From positions 496,001-560,000 of the forward strand of contig NZ_CP019445.1 in the NCBI RefSeq assembly GCF_001975225.1: DNA of 64,000 bases, read 5' to 3'. The notes under the pieces are model-generated. The model did not search any database, was not told where the DNA came from, and saw nothing but the letters and a program-made list of their open reading frames with translations. The stretch comes from Kosakonia cowanii JCM 10956 = DSM 18146. GTDB taxonomy: Bacteria > Pseudomonadota > Gammaproteobacteria > Enterobacterales > Enterobacteriaceae. Below are positions 56,187 to 64,000 of this stretch, one piece after another (position 1 is the stretch's first letter; the number at the start of each line of letters is the position of its first letter). The translations under genes and the position numbers were made by a program.

Positions 56187-57625
56187 TGGCCAAAATCACG
56201 CCGGAAGTGATCGCCTCCATCCTGCAACGGGTCGGTGGTGAAGCGAATATTAAAAGCTGCGGCAACTGCATGACACGCCTGCGCCTGGCGCTGCATAACG
56301 ACGCGCTTGTCGACAAGGCCGGGTTGCAGGCGCTGCCTGGCGTGCTCGGCGTGGTGAACAGCGACGATCAGCTGCAAATCATCGTTGGCCCCGGCAAAGC
56401 GCAAACCGCGGCAGAGATGATGAGTCTCTTAATCAGCCGTGACAACGCGCCCGCGGAATCGGCCTCGCTCAACGAGGTCGCCCGCGACACCAAACAGCAG
56501 ATGAAGGCGAAGCAGACCAGCGGCCTGCATCAGTTTCTGGCGAAATTCGCCACCATTTTCACGCCGCTTATCCCCGGCTTTATCGCCGCCGGGATGCTGC
56601 TTGGCTTCGCCACGCTGATTGAGCAAAGCCTGCTGGTTGGCGCGCAGGATAAGAGCAGCGCGCTCGCGCACGTCGTCGGTTATATGAAAGTGTTCGGCAA
56701 AGGGTTGTTCACCTTCCTGCCAATCCTGATCGGCTACAACGCGCAAAAAGCCTTTGGCGGCAGCGGCGTCAACGGTGCGATTATCGCCGCGCTGTTTGTG
56801 CTCGGCTACGACGCGAAAGCGACGGTCGGCTACTTCTCCGGGATCGACAACTTCTTCGGCATGAGCATCGATCCGCGCGGCAATATTATCGGCGTGCTGA
56901 TCGCCACGATCCTCGGCGCGTGGATCGAGCGGCAGATCCGCCGGTTTGTGCCCGACAATCTCGATATGATCCTTACCTCGCTGCTGACGCTGCTGATCAC
57001 CGGTGCGCTCACCTTCACATTGATCATGCCGATCGGCGGCGAGCTGTTTAAAGGGATGTCGTGGCTGTTTCTGCACCTGAACGGCAACCCGTTTGGCTGC
57101 GCGGTGCTGGCGGGCCTGTTCCTGATTGCGGTGGTGTTTGGCGTGCATCAGGGCTTTATTCCGGTCTACTTCGCCCTGATGGATGCGCAGGGTTTCAACT
57201 CGCTCTTTCCGATTCTGGCGATGGCGGGCGGCGGCCAGGTGGGCGCGGCGCTGGCACTTTACTTCCGCGCGGCGCGTGAATCGACGATCCGCAACCAGAT
57301 CCGCGGGGCGATCATTCCCGGCCTGCTCGGCGTCGGTGAACCGCTGATCTACGCCGTGACCCTGCCGCGCGTTAAACCTTTTGTCACCGCCTGTATTGGC
57401 GGTGCCTGCGGTGGATTTTTTATGGGTGCCGTGGCGTGGCTTGGCTTACCGGTCGGGTTGAATACGGTGTTTGGCCCTTCCGGGCTGGTGGCGCTGCCGC
57501 TGATGACCTCCGATCATGGCATCTACGCCGGGATGGCGGTCTATGCGGCGGGCGTGGTGGTGGCCTATCTCGGTGGGTTTATCGTCACCTGGCTCTTCGG
57601 CCATAAAGGCGTCGATCTCAGCTAA
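56186..57625 (+). CDS. murP: MurP, PTS EIIBC for N-acetylmuramic acid
   Basis: 479 residues. An N-terminal EIIB domain has the phosphorylated Cys in [13 protein letters not shown] (about residue 28), and a linker leads to a Glc-family EIIC with [40 protein letters not shown] and [17 protein letters not shown]. No EIIA domain is present; E. coli MurP uses EIIA-Glc (Crr). It imports and phosphorylates MurNAc for MurQ. The GGAGTG ribosome site lies in the last codons of murQ. Confidence 0.95.
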   Translation: MAKITPEVIASILQRVGGEANIKSCGNCMTRLRLALHNDALVDKAGLQALPGVLGVVNSDDQLQIIVGPGKAQTAAEMMSLLISRDNAPAESASLNEVARDTKQQMKAKQTSGLHQFLAKFATIFTPLIPGFIAAGMLLGFATLIEQSLLVGAQDKSSALAHVVGYMKVFGKGLFTFLPILIGYNAQKAFGGSGVNGAIIAALFVLGYDAKATVGYFSGIDNFFGMSIDPRGNIIGVLIATILGAWIERQIRRFVPDNLDMILTSLLTLLITGALTFTLIMPIGGELFKGMSWLFLHLNGNPFGCAVLAGLFLIAVVFGVHQGFIPVYFALMDAQGFNSLFPILAMAGGGQVGAALALYFRAARESTIRNQIRGAIIPGLLGVGEPLIYAVTLPRVKPFVTACIGGACGGFFMGAVAWLGLPVGLNTVFGPSGLVALPLMTSDHGIYAGMAVYAAGVVVAYLGGFIVTWLFGHKGVDLS

Positions 57626-57626
57626 G

Positions 57627-57652
57627 AAAAAACCCGGCGCAGCGGCCGAGTT
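57627..57652 (-). terminator. Terminator between murP and the TonB receptor
   Basis: On the minus strand AACTCGGC pairs with GCCGGGTT (one U-G pair) around a 6-nt loop, followed by TTTT. It ends the receptor transcript and lies just past the murP stop. Confidence 0.75.
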
Positions 57653-57659
57653 TATCACA

Positions 57660-59747
57660 TCAGAATGCGTAAGAGAGGCTGCCGACGATGCTGCGCTCGG
57701 CGCCAAAGTAGCAGTAATTAGCAGAGTTACACGAGGCGACATAGCGCTTGTCGGTGAGGTTATTCACGTTCACCTGCGCGCTCAGCCCTTTCAGCCCAAC
57801 ATTCGACAGATCGTACCCGACGGCCAGATCCACCAGCGTGTAGGAGGGCAGCGTGTGGGTATTCTCACGATCGGAGGTGATGCCGTTAACATACCGCACG
57901 CCGGAACCGAGGGTCAGGCCATTCAGCGCACCCGCTTTCACGTCATAGCTCAGCCAGGCGCTGGCCTGGTTGCGCGGGGCGTAAACCGCGCGTTTGCCCT
58001 GCTCCTCGGGGCTGCTTTTCTTATAACGAATGTCGTTATAGGTGTAAGCCGCTTGTAAGCGCAGGTTATCCGTCAGCTGACCCACCGCTTCCAGTTCAAC
58101 CCCTTCCGATTCAATCTCACCAATAGCGCGGTAGGGATCGGTCGGCTCCACTTTGGTGGCGATATTGTTCTGGTTGATGCGGTAGACCGAGGCGCTGTAC
58201 ATGGTCTGCGAACCTTCCGGCTGGAACTTCAGCCCCGCTTCCCACTGCTTGCCCTTCATCGGTTGCAGGATCTTGCCGTTCTCATCGGTAAAGCTGGTCG
58301 GCGTAAAGGCCGTCGAGTAGCTTACGTAGGGCGCAAATCCGCTGTCGAAGAGGTACATCAGTGCCGCACGGCTGCTGATATGGTCTTTCTCCAGCGTATC
58401 GTGAGTGTCACCGATCTTATTGCTGTTAGTGATCTTCACCTGATCGTGACGGCCGCCGAGGGTCAGGCGCCAGCGATCGAGCGACATCTGATCCTGCACA
58501 TAGATCCCGGTCTGCTCCAGTTTATGCTTTTCACGGCCATACACGGAAATTGAGAGCGGATCGGCACCGTAAACCGGGTTAAAGGCATCGATCGCCGGGA
58601 AGCTGCCATAGGATGAGGTGACGTTGTTATTGCGATGCTGATAATCAACGCCCACCAGCAGACGGTGGTTGATGGCACCGGTATCGACGCTGCCATCAAG
58701 CTGGTTATCCAGCGTCACAGCCGAGAGGGACTCATCTGAGCCGGAGTAACCGCGGTTCAGCTCGGTCTCATTCAGCCAGCCTGAGGCATAAACCTGATTG
58801 AGATCGACTTTGGTACGCAGGTAACGCAGCTTCTGGCGCACCGACCAGCCGCTGTCAAACATGTGCTCAAAGTTATAGCCGACCATGTTTTCACGGCGTT
58901 TGTACTTGTCGTACTTGTCTTCGCCCTCAAAGAAGGTGTTGGAGATTTTGCCCCCGGCGTGCGGCACTACGGTGCCTTCATAGGGCAGGCCAGAGTGGCT
59001 GCCGCCTTCCGGATCGCGATGCAGATAGGCCATCACATCGAGGCGCGTGCTGTCGGTAATACGCCAAGTGACGCTCGGCGCGATGGCGTAACGCTGCTCT
59101 TTCAGGTGATCAAACTGGGAGTCGGCATAGCGGGTCATACCGGTTAAACGCACCGCCACGCGATCGTTATCATCCACCGGCCCGGTCACATCAAACGCCG
59201 CGCCGCGCTGGTTGTTATTGCCCGCGAAGAGTTTCACTTCACCGCCCGGATCGAACGACGGTTTGCGCGAGTTCAGCGCCACAATGCCGCCCGGCGACGA
59301 GCGGCCATAGAGCACAGATGCCGGGCCGCGCACCACTTCCACGCTGTCTAAAAACCACGGGTCGATCACCAGCGAGCTGTGGGAGTTGGTGTCGCCCATC
59401 ATCTTCAGCCCGTCGAGATAGACATTATCGAGGCTGCCGTCGGAAAAGCCGCGCAGCACGATGTAATCAAAGCGGTTAGAGGCGCCAATTTGGTTGCTGT
59501 AGACGCCCGGTGTATAGCTGACGGCCTGGCGCACGCTGGTTGCGCCCTGCTCTTCATACTGCTGGCGCGTGACGATCGAGACCGCCTGCGGCGTTTCGAT
59601 ATCCGGCGTCTCAAGCTTGGTCGCGCCGCTCTGCACCTGCGACGTTACCACCACAGTATCTTTAGCGTTTTCCTGCGCCAGCGCCGAAACGCTCATCCCA
59701 CCGGTTATGCAGCCAATCATCAATGCCAGTCGCGTTTTTGCGAACAT
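57660..59747 (-). CDS. TonB-dependent siderophore receptor, FoxA/FhuA type
   Basis: 695 residues. Signal peptide MFAKTRLALMIGCITGGMSVSALAQ, TonB box KDTVVVTSQ, plug domain (TPQAVSIVTRQQYEEQGATSVRQAVSYTPGVYS ... VRGPASVLYGRSSPGGIVALNSRKP), and a 22-strand barrel ending in SLSYAF with terminal Phe. The C-terminal pair of Cys in RYVASCNSANYCYFG is shared with hydroxamate receptors such as FoxA. The likely ligand is ferrioxamine or a related hydroxamate; this is inferred. A Fur-like box lies upstream and an AraC regulator is next to it. Confidence 0.9.
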   Translation of the reverse strand: MFAKTRLALMIGCITGGMSVSALAQENAKDTVVVTSQVQSGATKLETPDIETPQAVSIVTRQQYEEQGATSVRQAVSYTPGVYSNQIGASNRFDYIVLRGFSDGSLDNVYLDGLKMMGDTNSHSSLVIDPWFLDSVEVVRGPASVLYGRSSPGGIVALNSRKPSFDPGGEVKLFAGNNNQRGAAFDVTGPVDDNDRVAVRLTGMTRYADSQFDHLKEQRYAIAPSVTWRITDSTRLDVMAYLHRDPEGGSHSGLPYEGTVVPHAGGKISNTFFEGEDKYDKYKRRENMVGYNFEHMFDSGWSVRQKLRYLRTKVDLNQVYASGWLNETELNRGYSGSDESLSAVTLDNQLDGSVDTGAINHRLLVGVDYQHRNNNVTSSYGSFPAIDAFNPVYGADPLSISVYGREKHKLEQTGIYVQDQMSLDRWRLTLGGRHDQVKITNSNKIGDTHDTLEKDHISSRAALMYLFDSGFAPYVSYSTAFTPTSFTDENGKILQPMKGKQWEAGLKFQPEGSQTMYSASVYRINQNNIATKVEPTDPYRAIGEIESEGVELEAVGQLTDNLRLQAAYTYNDIRYKKSSPEEQGKRAVYAPRNQASAWLSYDVKAGALNGLTLGSGVRYVNGITSDRENTHTLPSYTLVDLAVGYDLSNVGLKGLSAQVNVNNLTDKRYVASCNSANYCYFGAERSIVGSLSYAF

Positions 59748-59765
59748 GAAACTCTCCAGAAGCGG

Positions 59766-59792
59766 TTATTATTGTAAATAAGAATTATTACC
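59766..59792. promoter_or_regulatory. Fur-like box upstream of the receptor gene
   Basis: The A/T-rich sequence GGTAATAATTCTTATTTACAA (minus strand) lies 20-45 bp before the receptor start. It partly matches the Fur consensus in overlapping half-sites. Regulation by iron is expected for such a receptor. Confidence 0.5.
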
Positions 59793-59875
59793 CTTTTGGA
59801 TTCGCCAATAGCTATGCGCAATGACAATTCACATATGCGCGGTGACAAAATGGCGTGCAGGGCGAGAGAAAAGGT

Positions 59876-60841
59876 CTACGGGGAGGCGATCGGCTGTCGC
59901 GCTTCACTCGGCGCGATGCCATACCGGCGGCGAAAAGCGGTAGAAAAATTGGTGGCGTGTTGATAGCCCGACATCCAGGCCGCTTGCTGCACGCTATAAC
60001 CCTGGACGAGGTAGCGCCGGGCCAGCGCCAGGCGGCAGTCGCGCAGATAGTCAAACACCGAGTGGCCATACGCCTGGCGGAACTTCACCCGCAGGCTGCT
60101 GGTGCTCATCGCCGCCAGCTGCGCCAGCGCGGTCAGGGTGTACTCTTTTTCCGGCTGCTGCTCGAGCAAACGGCGCACCGACTCAAGCCGTTGCCCCTCA
60201 CCGCCGCAGGCGCGCGTACAGCGTTCAACGCCCGCCATCCGCTGTGACAGCGCGTGCCCGACCAGTTGCAGCATCACCCCTTCGAGGATCAGTTCGCGCG
60301 ACAGTGCGGGCAGCGTCGAAAGCTGGCTCTGTTGTAAACCGGAGAGCAGAAACTCGGGCACCTGCCATAAAAAGGTTGGCGCACCGTGGGATTCCCACTG
60401 CTCCAGCAGCGCGGTAAGTAGCGGCGAGCGCTGGCAGCTGGCCGGATCAACGCCGAGCGACAGCGTGCGCAGGGAGTTATCCGCCAGATGACGGGCATTC
60501 ATCACCTGCTGCTCGCTCAGGCGCGAGGTAAAGGCCATGCCGGAGCGGACGATAAACTCCTCGCCGTTGAGGCGCAGCATTACGCTGCCTTCCAGAACTA
60601 CCAGCATATAGAGCGGGCAACTGTGCAGGGAGGTGGTTTCATAGGGTTGCAGAACGCGAATGTCGGAGCGGGTCAGGTTCAGGCCGCTGGAGAAGCGCAT
60701 CTCCTGCACATCGCCCTGGATCACGATGCGTCGCTCTTCGCTCAGCGAGCGGCAGGAAGCCAGCGCCGGAAAGCGATAATCTATGCCGTAGCGCTCGCCA
60801 AAGCCGATAAAATCTTCAACGGAAAAGTCTCTTTTTTGCAT
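59876..60841 (-). CDS. AraC-family regulator of siderophore uptake
   Basis: 321 residues from the ATG at 60841 (MQKRDFSVEDFIGFG). The C-terminal AraC HTH pair is LTALAQLAAMSTSSLRVKFRQAYGHSVFDYLRDCRLALARRYL and VQQAAWMSGYQHATNFSTAFRRRYGIAPSEAR. The N-terminal sensor resembles PchR/YbtA regulators that bind siderophores and activate receptor genes. It lies between the receptor and the ABC genes with a Fur box in front. A longer frame up to 60916 is less likely. Confidence 0.88.
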   Translation of the reverse strand: MQKRDFSVEDFIGFGERYGIDYRFPALASCRSLSEERRIVIQGDVQEMRFSSGLNLTRSDIRVLQPYETTSLHSCPLYMLVVLEGSVMLRLNGEEFIVRSGMAFTSRLSEQQVMNARHLADNSLRTLSLGVDPASCQRSPLLTALLEQWESHGAPTFLWQVPEFLLSGLQQSQLSTLPALSRELILEGVMLQLVGHALSQRMAGVERCTRACGGEGQRLESVRRLLEQQPEKEYTLTALAQLAAMSTSSLRVKFRQAYGHSVFDYLRDCRLALARRYLVQGYSVQQAAWMSGYQHATNFSTAFRRRYGIAPSEARQPIASP

Positions 60842-60935
60842 AACCGGCAGCCGTTCGCTCTCGATCAAACCCAGGCCCCACGCCGGGCGAAACGGCCTAC
60901 ACCTTACCATCCGCACCCGGCTGCTTCAATGCTAT

Positions 60936-60950
60936 TGAGAACTATTCTCA
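60936..60950. promoter_or_regulatory. Fur box upstream of the AraC regulator
   Basis: TGAGAACTATTCTCA is a perfect palindrome with the 7-1-7 Fur layout (TGATAAT-n-ATTATCA). It lies 95 bp upstream of the regulator start, in the gap before the RpiR gene. Confidence 0.75.
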
Positions 60951-60985
60951 TAAAAGGATCACAGTCAGAAGGATAACCGGCGCGC

Positions 60986-61879
60986 TCACCCCTTTTTCCC
61001 GCCCGGCTTTAAACCCCGGTGAAACTCATTGATGCGTTTCACCGTTTTAATCGCCCGCTGCGAATTGGCTGACGCTACCGACAGCACAATCATCTCCAGG
61101 CAGAGCAACACCGTGCCGTGCAGCGGGATTTTGCCCTTCTCGCCGCCGCGCGGGACATGGATCACCACATCCGCTTGCTGGCTGAAGCGCGAGTCGACGG
61201 CGTTGGTCAGCAGGATCACCGGAATACCGAGCCGCCGCGCCTCTTTCAGCGTGGTCAGCCCTTCGCGGTGCGCCGATTTCTGCGCCATCATCACCAGCAC
61301 ATCGCCGCGCTGTAGCCCAATCAGCTGCTCGGAGAGCGCGATGCCGGTGCGGTTAAGTTCAATAGCGGGTAAGCCGATGCGGTTGAAAAGCCGCGCGCTG
61401 TACTCCGCCAGGATCCCCGATGCGCCAATGCCGAAAATCGCCACCTGACGGGCATCGACCAGCAGTGCCACCGCCTGCGCAATAGCGTAACGGTTGGCAG
61501 GCGCGGAGAGCACGTCGCAGGTGTGCTGATGCCCTTCGAGGACAAAATCGATGCCTGAATTGACGTCGCAGGCGAGCGCATTCACCGTGGTGCTCATCTT
61601 CTCGGCCGACGACGCCGCCGGGCCAAACCACTGCTCCAGCGTCTGCTTCAGATCGCGCAGCCCGGCAAAGCCCAGCGCCTGAATTGCCCGCACCACGGTG
61701 GCGTCAGAGGTGTGGGTGGCGGCAGCAATCTCCATCGCCGTCTGCTCCAGCACCGCTTCGCGATGATCGTGGATATAACGCGCCACCGCCTGCAAACGCG
61801 GTGACAGCGTCTGCGCCCGCGCGCGAAAACGCTCGCCGTAGACATCGACGCGGCTTCTGGCCCGCTTTGCGTTCTGCAT
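60986..61879 (-). CDS. RpiR/MurR-family regulator in the siderophore locus
   Basis: 297 residues from the ATG at 61879 (GGGAAG upstream). The N-terminal HTH_6 is LSPRLQAVARYIHDHREAVLEQTAMEIAAATHTSDATVVRAIQALGF. The C-terminal SIS domain has AIFGIGASGILAEYSARLFNRIG and GDVLVMMAQKSAHREGLTTLKEARRLGIPVILLTN. SIS domains of this family bind sugar phosphates. It is not close to E. coli MurR, and its position after a binding-protein gene (start next to that stop) suggests control of iron uptake. The effector is unknown. Confidence 0.88.
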   Translation of the reverse strand: MQNAKRARSRVDVYGERFRARAQTLSPRLQAVARYIHDHREAVLEQTAMEIAAATHTSDATVVRAIQALGFAGLRDLKQTLEQWFGPAASSAEKMSTTVNALACDVNSGIDFVLEGHQHTCDVLSAPANRYAIAQAVALLVDARQVAIFGIGASGILAEYSARLFNRIGLPAIELNRTGIALSEQLIGLQRGDVLVMMAQKSAHREGLTTLKEARRLGIPVILLTNAVDSRFSQQADVVIHVPRGGEKGKIPLHGTVLLCLEMIVLSVASANSQRAIKTVKRINEFHRGLKPGGKKG

Positions 61880-61881
61880 GT

Positions 61882-62832
61882 TCACTTCCCTTGTTGCGGC
61901 AGCGGTCGCCCGGCAATCTGCGACTGCACCTGCGCCACCATCAGGCTTAACGAGGCAAAGGAGTTAGAGATCGCCTCTTCCCGTGAAATCAGTACATAGC
62001 GCCCGTTGTGACAGGCAGTGAGGAAATCGCACCAGCCGGGCATCACCGCGTTCATGGCAGCCATCTCATCCTGCGGCGTGCCGCCGGTATCGCCGCGCCA
62101 TGTCGCAAAGACAAAGTCCGCATCCAGCTCCGGTAGCCGCTCGGCGTTGACATCCATCCGCCCGCCTTCAGGAATGCTGTCGATAAGCGGCGGGAAGCGA
62201 AAACCGGCATCCCGCAGCACGCGGCCCAGCGAGTGGTAGCTGTGTAAGACGTTGATTTTGCCGTTGTTGGCCTGGATAACCGACACCGTTATCTTGCGGG
62301 TATCAATGGTCTTTTTCAGCGCCGCAATCTGCTCCTGATAGCGCCGCATCAGGATCGCCAGCCGTGCCTGCGTGCCGGTCAGCTGCGCCAGCTTGCGGTA
62401 GATCTCCGGTGCGCCGCCCTGCAGATGATCGATGCTCACCGTGGGCGCGATCTTCGCCAGTTGCTCTACAGGCGTATTACGGCTTGGCTCGGTAATGATC
62501 AAATCGGGTTTTGCTGCTGCAACGGCTTCCATATCGATATCGGCGGAGCCAATAAAGCGGATGTCAGAGTTATCAAAGTCGACGCCGGTTAACAGCGCGC
62601 CGGAGCGTAACACGTGGCGACCATCCGCCTGCGTACGTCCGTGGCTGGCGACCGGCGGCACGCCAAGCTCAATTAGCGGAATGGTGATATCAAGATCGTG
62701 CAGCGAGACAATGCGTTTTGGGTGCTGCGGTACCTTGACCACGCGCCCTAAATCGTCGGTGAAAGTCTGCGTTGGCTCTGCGGCCGCGGCGGCGAAACCG
62801 GCCAGCAGCAGCAGGGAGAAGAGGAAGCGCAT
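61882..62832 (-). CDS. Siderophore-binding periplasmic protein (FecB/FhuD type)
   Basis: 316 residues. Signal peptide MRFLFSLLLLAGFAAAAAE, then DDLGRVVKVPQHPKRIVSLHDLDITIPLIELG, the typical start of class III binding proteins, and the second lobe motif PDLIITEPSRNTPVEQLAKIAP. It delivers ferric siderophore to the FecCD-type permease. The permease gene ends 14 bp before it, and its own stop touches the RpiR start. Confidence 0.91.
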   Translation of the reverse strand: MRFLFSLLLLAGFAAAAAEPTQTFTDDLGRVVKVPQHPKRIVSLHDLDITIPLIELGVPPVASHGRTQADGRHVLRSGALLTGVDFDNSDIRFIGSADIDMEAVAAAKPDLIITEPSRNTPVEQLAKIAPTVSIDHLQGGAPEIYRKLAQLTGTQARLAILMRRYQEQIAALKKTIDTRKITVSVIQANNGKINVLHSYHSLGRVLRDAGFRFPPLIDSIPEGGRMDVNAERLPELDADFVFATWRGDTGGTPQDEMAAMNAVMPGWCDFLTACHNGRYVLISREEAISNSFASLSLMVAQVQSQIAGRPLPQQGK

Positions 62833-62846
62833 AGAACTCCTTAAGG

Positions 62847-63899
62847 TTACAAGCGATCGCGCCGCTGCCAGAGCAGCAGCAGGAAAAAGGGGCCGCCCAC
62901 CAGCGCAATCACAATCCCGGCGGGAAGTTGCAGTGGCGCAAACGCCAGCCGCCCAATCGTATCGGCGGCGAGCATCAGCAAACCACCGAGCACTGCGCTG
63001 CCCCAGAGCAGCGCGCGCTCACCGCCGCGCAGCAGAAAGCGCGCCATATGCGGGGCAATCAGCCCGACAAAGCCGAGGCTGCCGACGCAGGAGACGCTGG
63101 CTGCGGTCAGCAACACCGGCGCGAACACCCGCAGGCCGTTAAGCAGCATCAGCCGCACGCCCAGCCCGGTTGCTGCCTGGTTGCCGAGCTGCGCGACATC
63201 CGCCGCGCGGGCGGTGAGCAGCAAAATAAGCGCCGCAGGCAGCGCCCAGCAGAGCGCCACACCCAGCAGCGGCCAGCTGGCAGCCTGTAAACTGCCCGCC
63301 AGCCACAGCATCGCGGTCTGTACGTCGCGCACATCGGCGGTGGTCATAAAGAGGCCGATACCGGCGGCGAAAGTCCAGGAGAGGCCAATACCCAGCAGCA
63401 CAAAGCGCGGTCGGGAGACATCGCGCGCCAGCGCGATCACCAGCCCGGCGGCAAGCAGGCCGCCCGCCATTCCCGCCAGCGGGCGCCAGACAACGCTCAC
63501 CGCCGGAAAGCTGAACACCAGCGTTAACACCGCAACGCTGGCCCCCTCTTTAACGCCAATTAAGCCCGGATCCGCCAGCCCATTGCGCGTCATGGATTGC
63601 ATCGCCGCGCCCGCCATGCCGAGCATCGCTCCGCAGAGCAGCGCCATGCAGAGCCGCGGCAGGCGCAGATCCCACACCACATAGTGCTGCTCGCCGCTGA
63701 GCATCTGCGGCATAAACAGCGCCCGGGCAAGGTTTGATGTCGGCACGGGCAGCGATCCGTGCGAAACGCCAAACAGCAGTAGCCCCAGCGCCAGCAGCAG
63801 CAGGCCGCTTAGCCACAGCAGCGCGCGCGGGCGCAGCAGGCGGGAGAAGCCGCCAATCCGAAACGCACGCAGCCCGGCACGATGCAGTTGGTGGCTCAT
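62847..63899 (-). CDS. FecCD-type iron-siderophore permease
   Basis: 350 residues with about ten hydrophobic segments. FecCD signatures are RLPRLCMALLCGAMLGMAGAAMQSMTRNGLADPGLIGVKEGASVAV near residues 80-125, and the ATPase-contact loop SLGFVGLIAPHMARFLLRGGERAL near 275. The N-terminal 30 residues are unusually basic. It is coupled to the upstream permease by an ATGA overlap. Together they would form the membrane channel. Confidence 0.93.
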   Translation of the reverse strand: MSHQLHRAGLRAFRIGGFSRLLRPRALLWLSGLLLLALGLLLFGVSHGSLPVPTSNLARALFMPQMLSGEQHYVVWDLRLPRLCMALLCGAMLGMAGAAMQSMTRNGLADPGLIGVKEGASVAVLTLVFSFPAVSVVWRPLAGMAGGLLAAGLVIALARDVSRPRFVLLGIGLSWTFAAGIGLFMTTADVRDVQTAMLWLAGSLQAASWPLLGVALCWALPAALILLLTARAADVAQLGNQAATGLGVRLMLLNGLRVFAPVLLTAASVSCVGSLGFVGLIAPHMARFLLRGGERALLWGSAVLGGLLMLAADTIGRLAFAPLQLPAGIVIALVGGPFFLLLLWQRRDRL

Positions 63900-64000
63900 T
63901 TGAAGAACCTCGCCGCCAGCAGCATAAACAGCGGCGCGCCGACCAGCGCAGTCATCACCCCGGTTGCCAGCTCCTGTGGCGACAGCAGCGTTCGCGCGGC
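63896..64000 (-). CDS. Second FecCD-type permease (C-terminal end only)
   Basis: The last 34 codons, ending ALVGAPLFMLLAARFFK, run off the right edge. GxPLFxxL is the usual C-terminus of FecCD permeases. The stop TGA overlaps the next gene's ATG (ATGA). The ATPase gene of the transporter is not in the window and should lie further right. Confidence 0.85.
   Translation of the reverse strand, partial: AARTLLSPQELATGVMTALVGAPLFMLLAARFFK

Overview
The window is a stretch of enterobacterial chromosome, and almost every gene in its first two thirds has a clear Escherichia coli counterpart in the nadR-to-yjiR region. The REP palindromes, the three identical-family tRNA-Leu(CAG) genes and the gene order fit the Enterobacter/Kosakonia/Lelliottia group. 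The sequence alone does not let me name a species. No rRNA, prophage, insertion sequence or CRISPR array is visible.

Layout. 1-4.5 kb: nadR (partial), radA, serB, smp, lplA. 4.5-10.5 kb: yjjJ (HipA-like kinase with its own HTH) and the nucleoside-catabolic deoCABD operon, whose deoP2-type control region has a DeoR-like operator and two CRP-like sites. 10.5-18.3 kb: yjjV, yjjU, ytjA, osmY, prfC, yjjG, rimI, holD, rsmC. 18.4-18.8 kb: three tRNA-Leu genes behind a stringent-type promoter. 18.8-23.5 kb: yjjZ, a diguanylate cyclase, Fur-controlled fhuF, an orphan PTS EIIC and a YbaK-like deacylase. 23.5-27.7 kb: the bglJ/yjjQ regulators, an AT-rich probable H-NS region, the YjjPB exporter and an OhrR/Ohr peroxide pair. 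27.8-37 kb: dnaT-dnaC, opgB, tsr (perfect-looking FliA promoter), btsT (BtsR and CRP sites), yjiX, yjiA.

37-50.3 kb is more accessory. It holds a six-unit, 72-bp-period REP array, an aldehyde dehydrogenase, a VOC protein, AraC and LysE genes, a DinJ/YafQ-type toxin-antitoxin pair, yjiN, a MarR/HlyD/DUF2955 efflux operon, a HipB-HipA-FosA operon with a 20-bp-arm operator, a DUF1176 protein, a ClpP-like peptidase and yjiS.

50.3-64 kb: yjiR, then the most unusual block (51.8-55.1 kb). It contains a NlpC/P60 lipoprotein, an orphan FliA-type sigma factor, a divergent ToxR-like membrane regulator with an overlapping ToxS-like partner, and a 61-residue FlgM-like anti-sigma factor, with no flagellar structural gene nearby. 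murQP follows, without an adjacent murR but with two palindromic operators. The window ends in a siderophore-uptake locus: TonB receptor, AraC regulator with Fur boxes, RpiR-family regulator, binding protein, one complete permease and one partial permease.

The sigma/anti-sigma/ToxRS-like/lipoprotein block is the best candidate for a little-described system. Its parts are recognised by sequence family; its function as a unit is inference.
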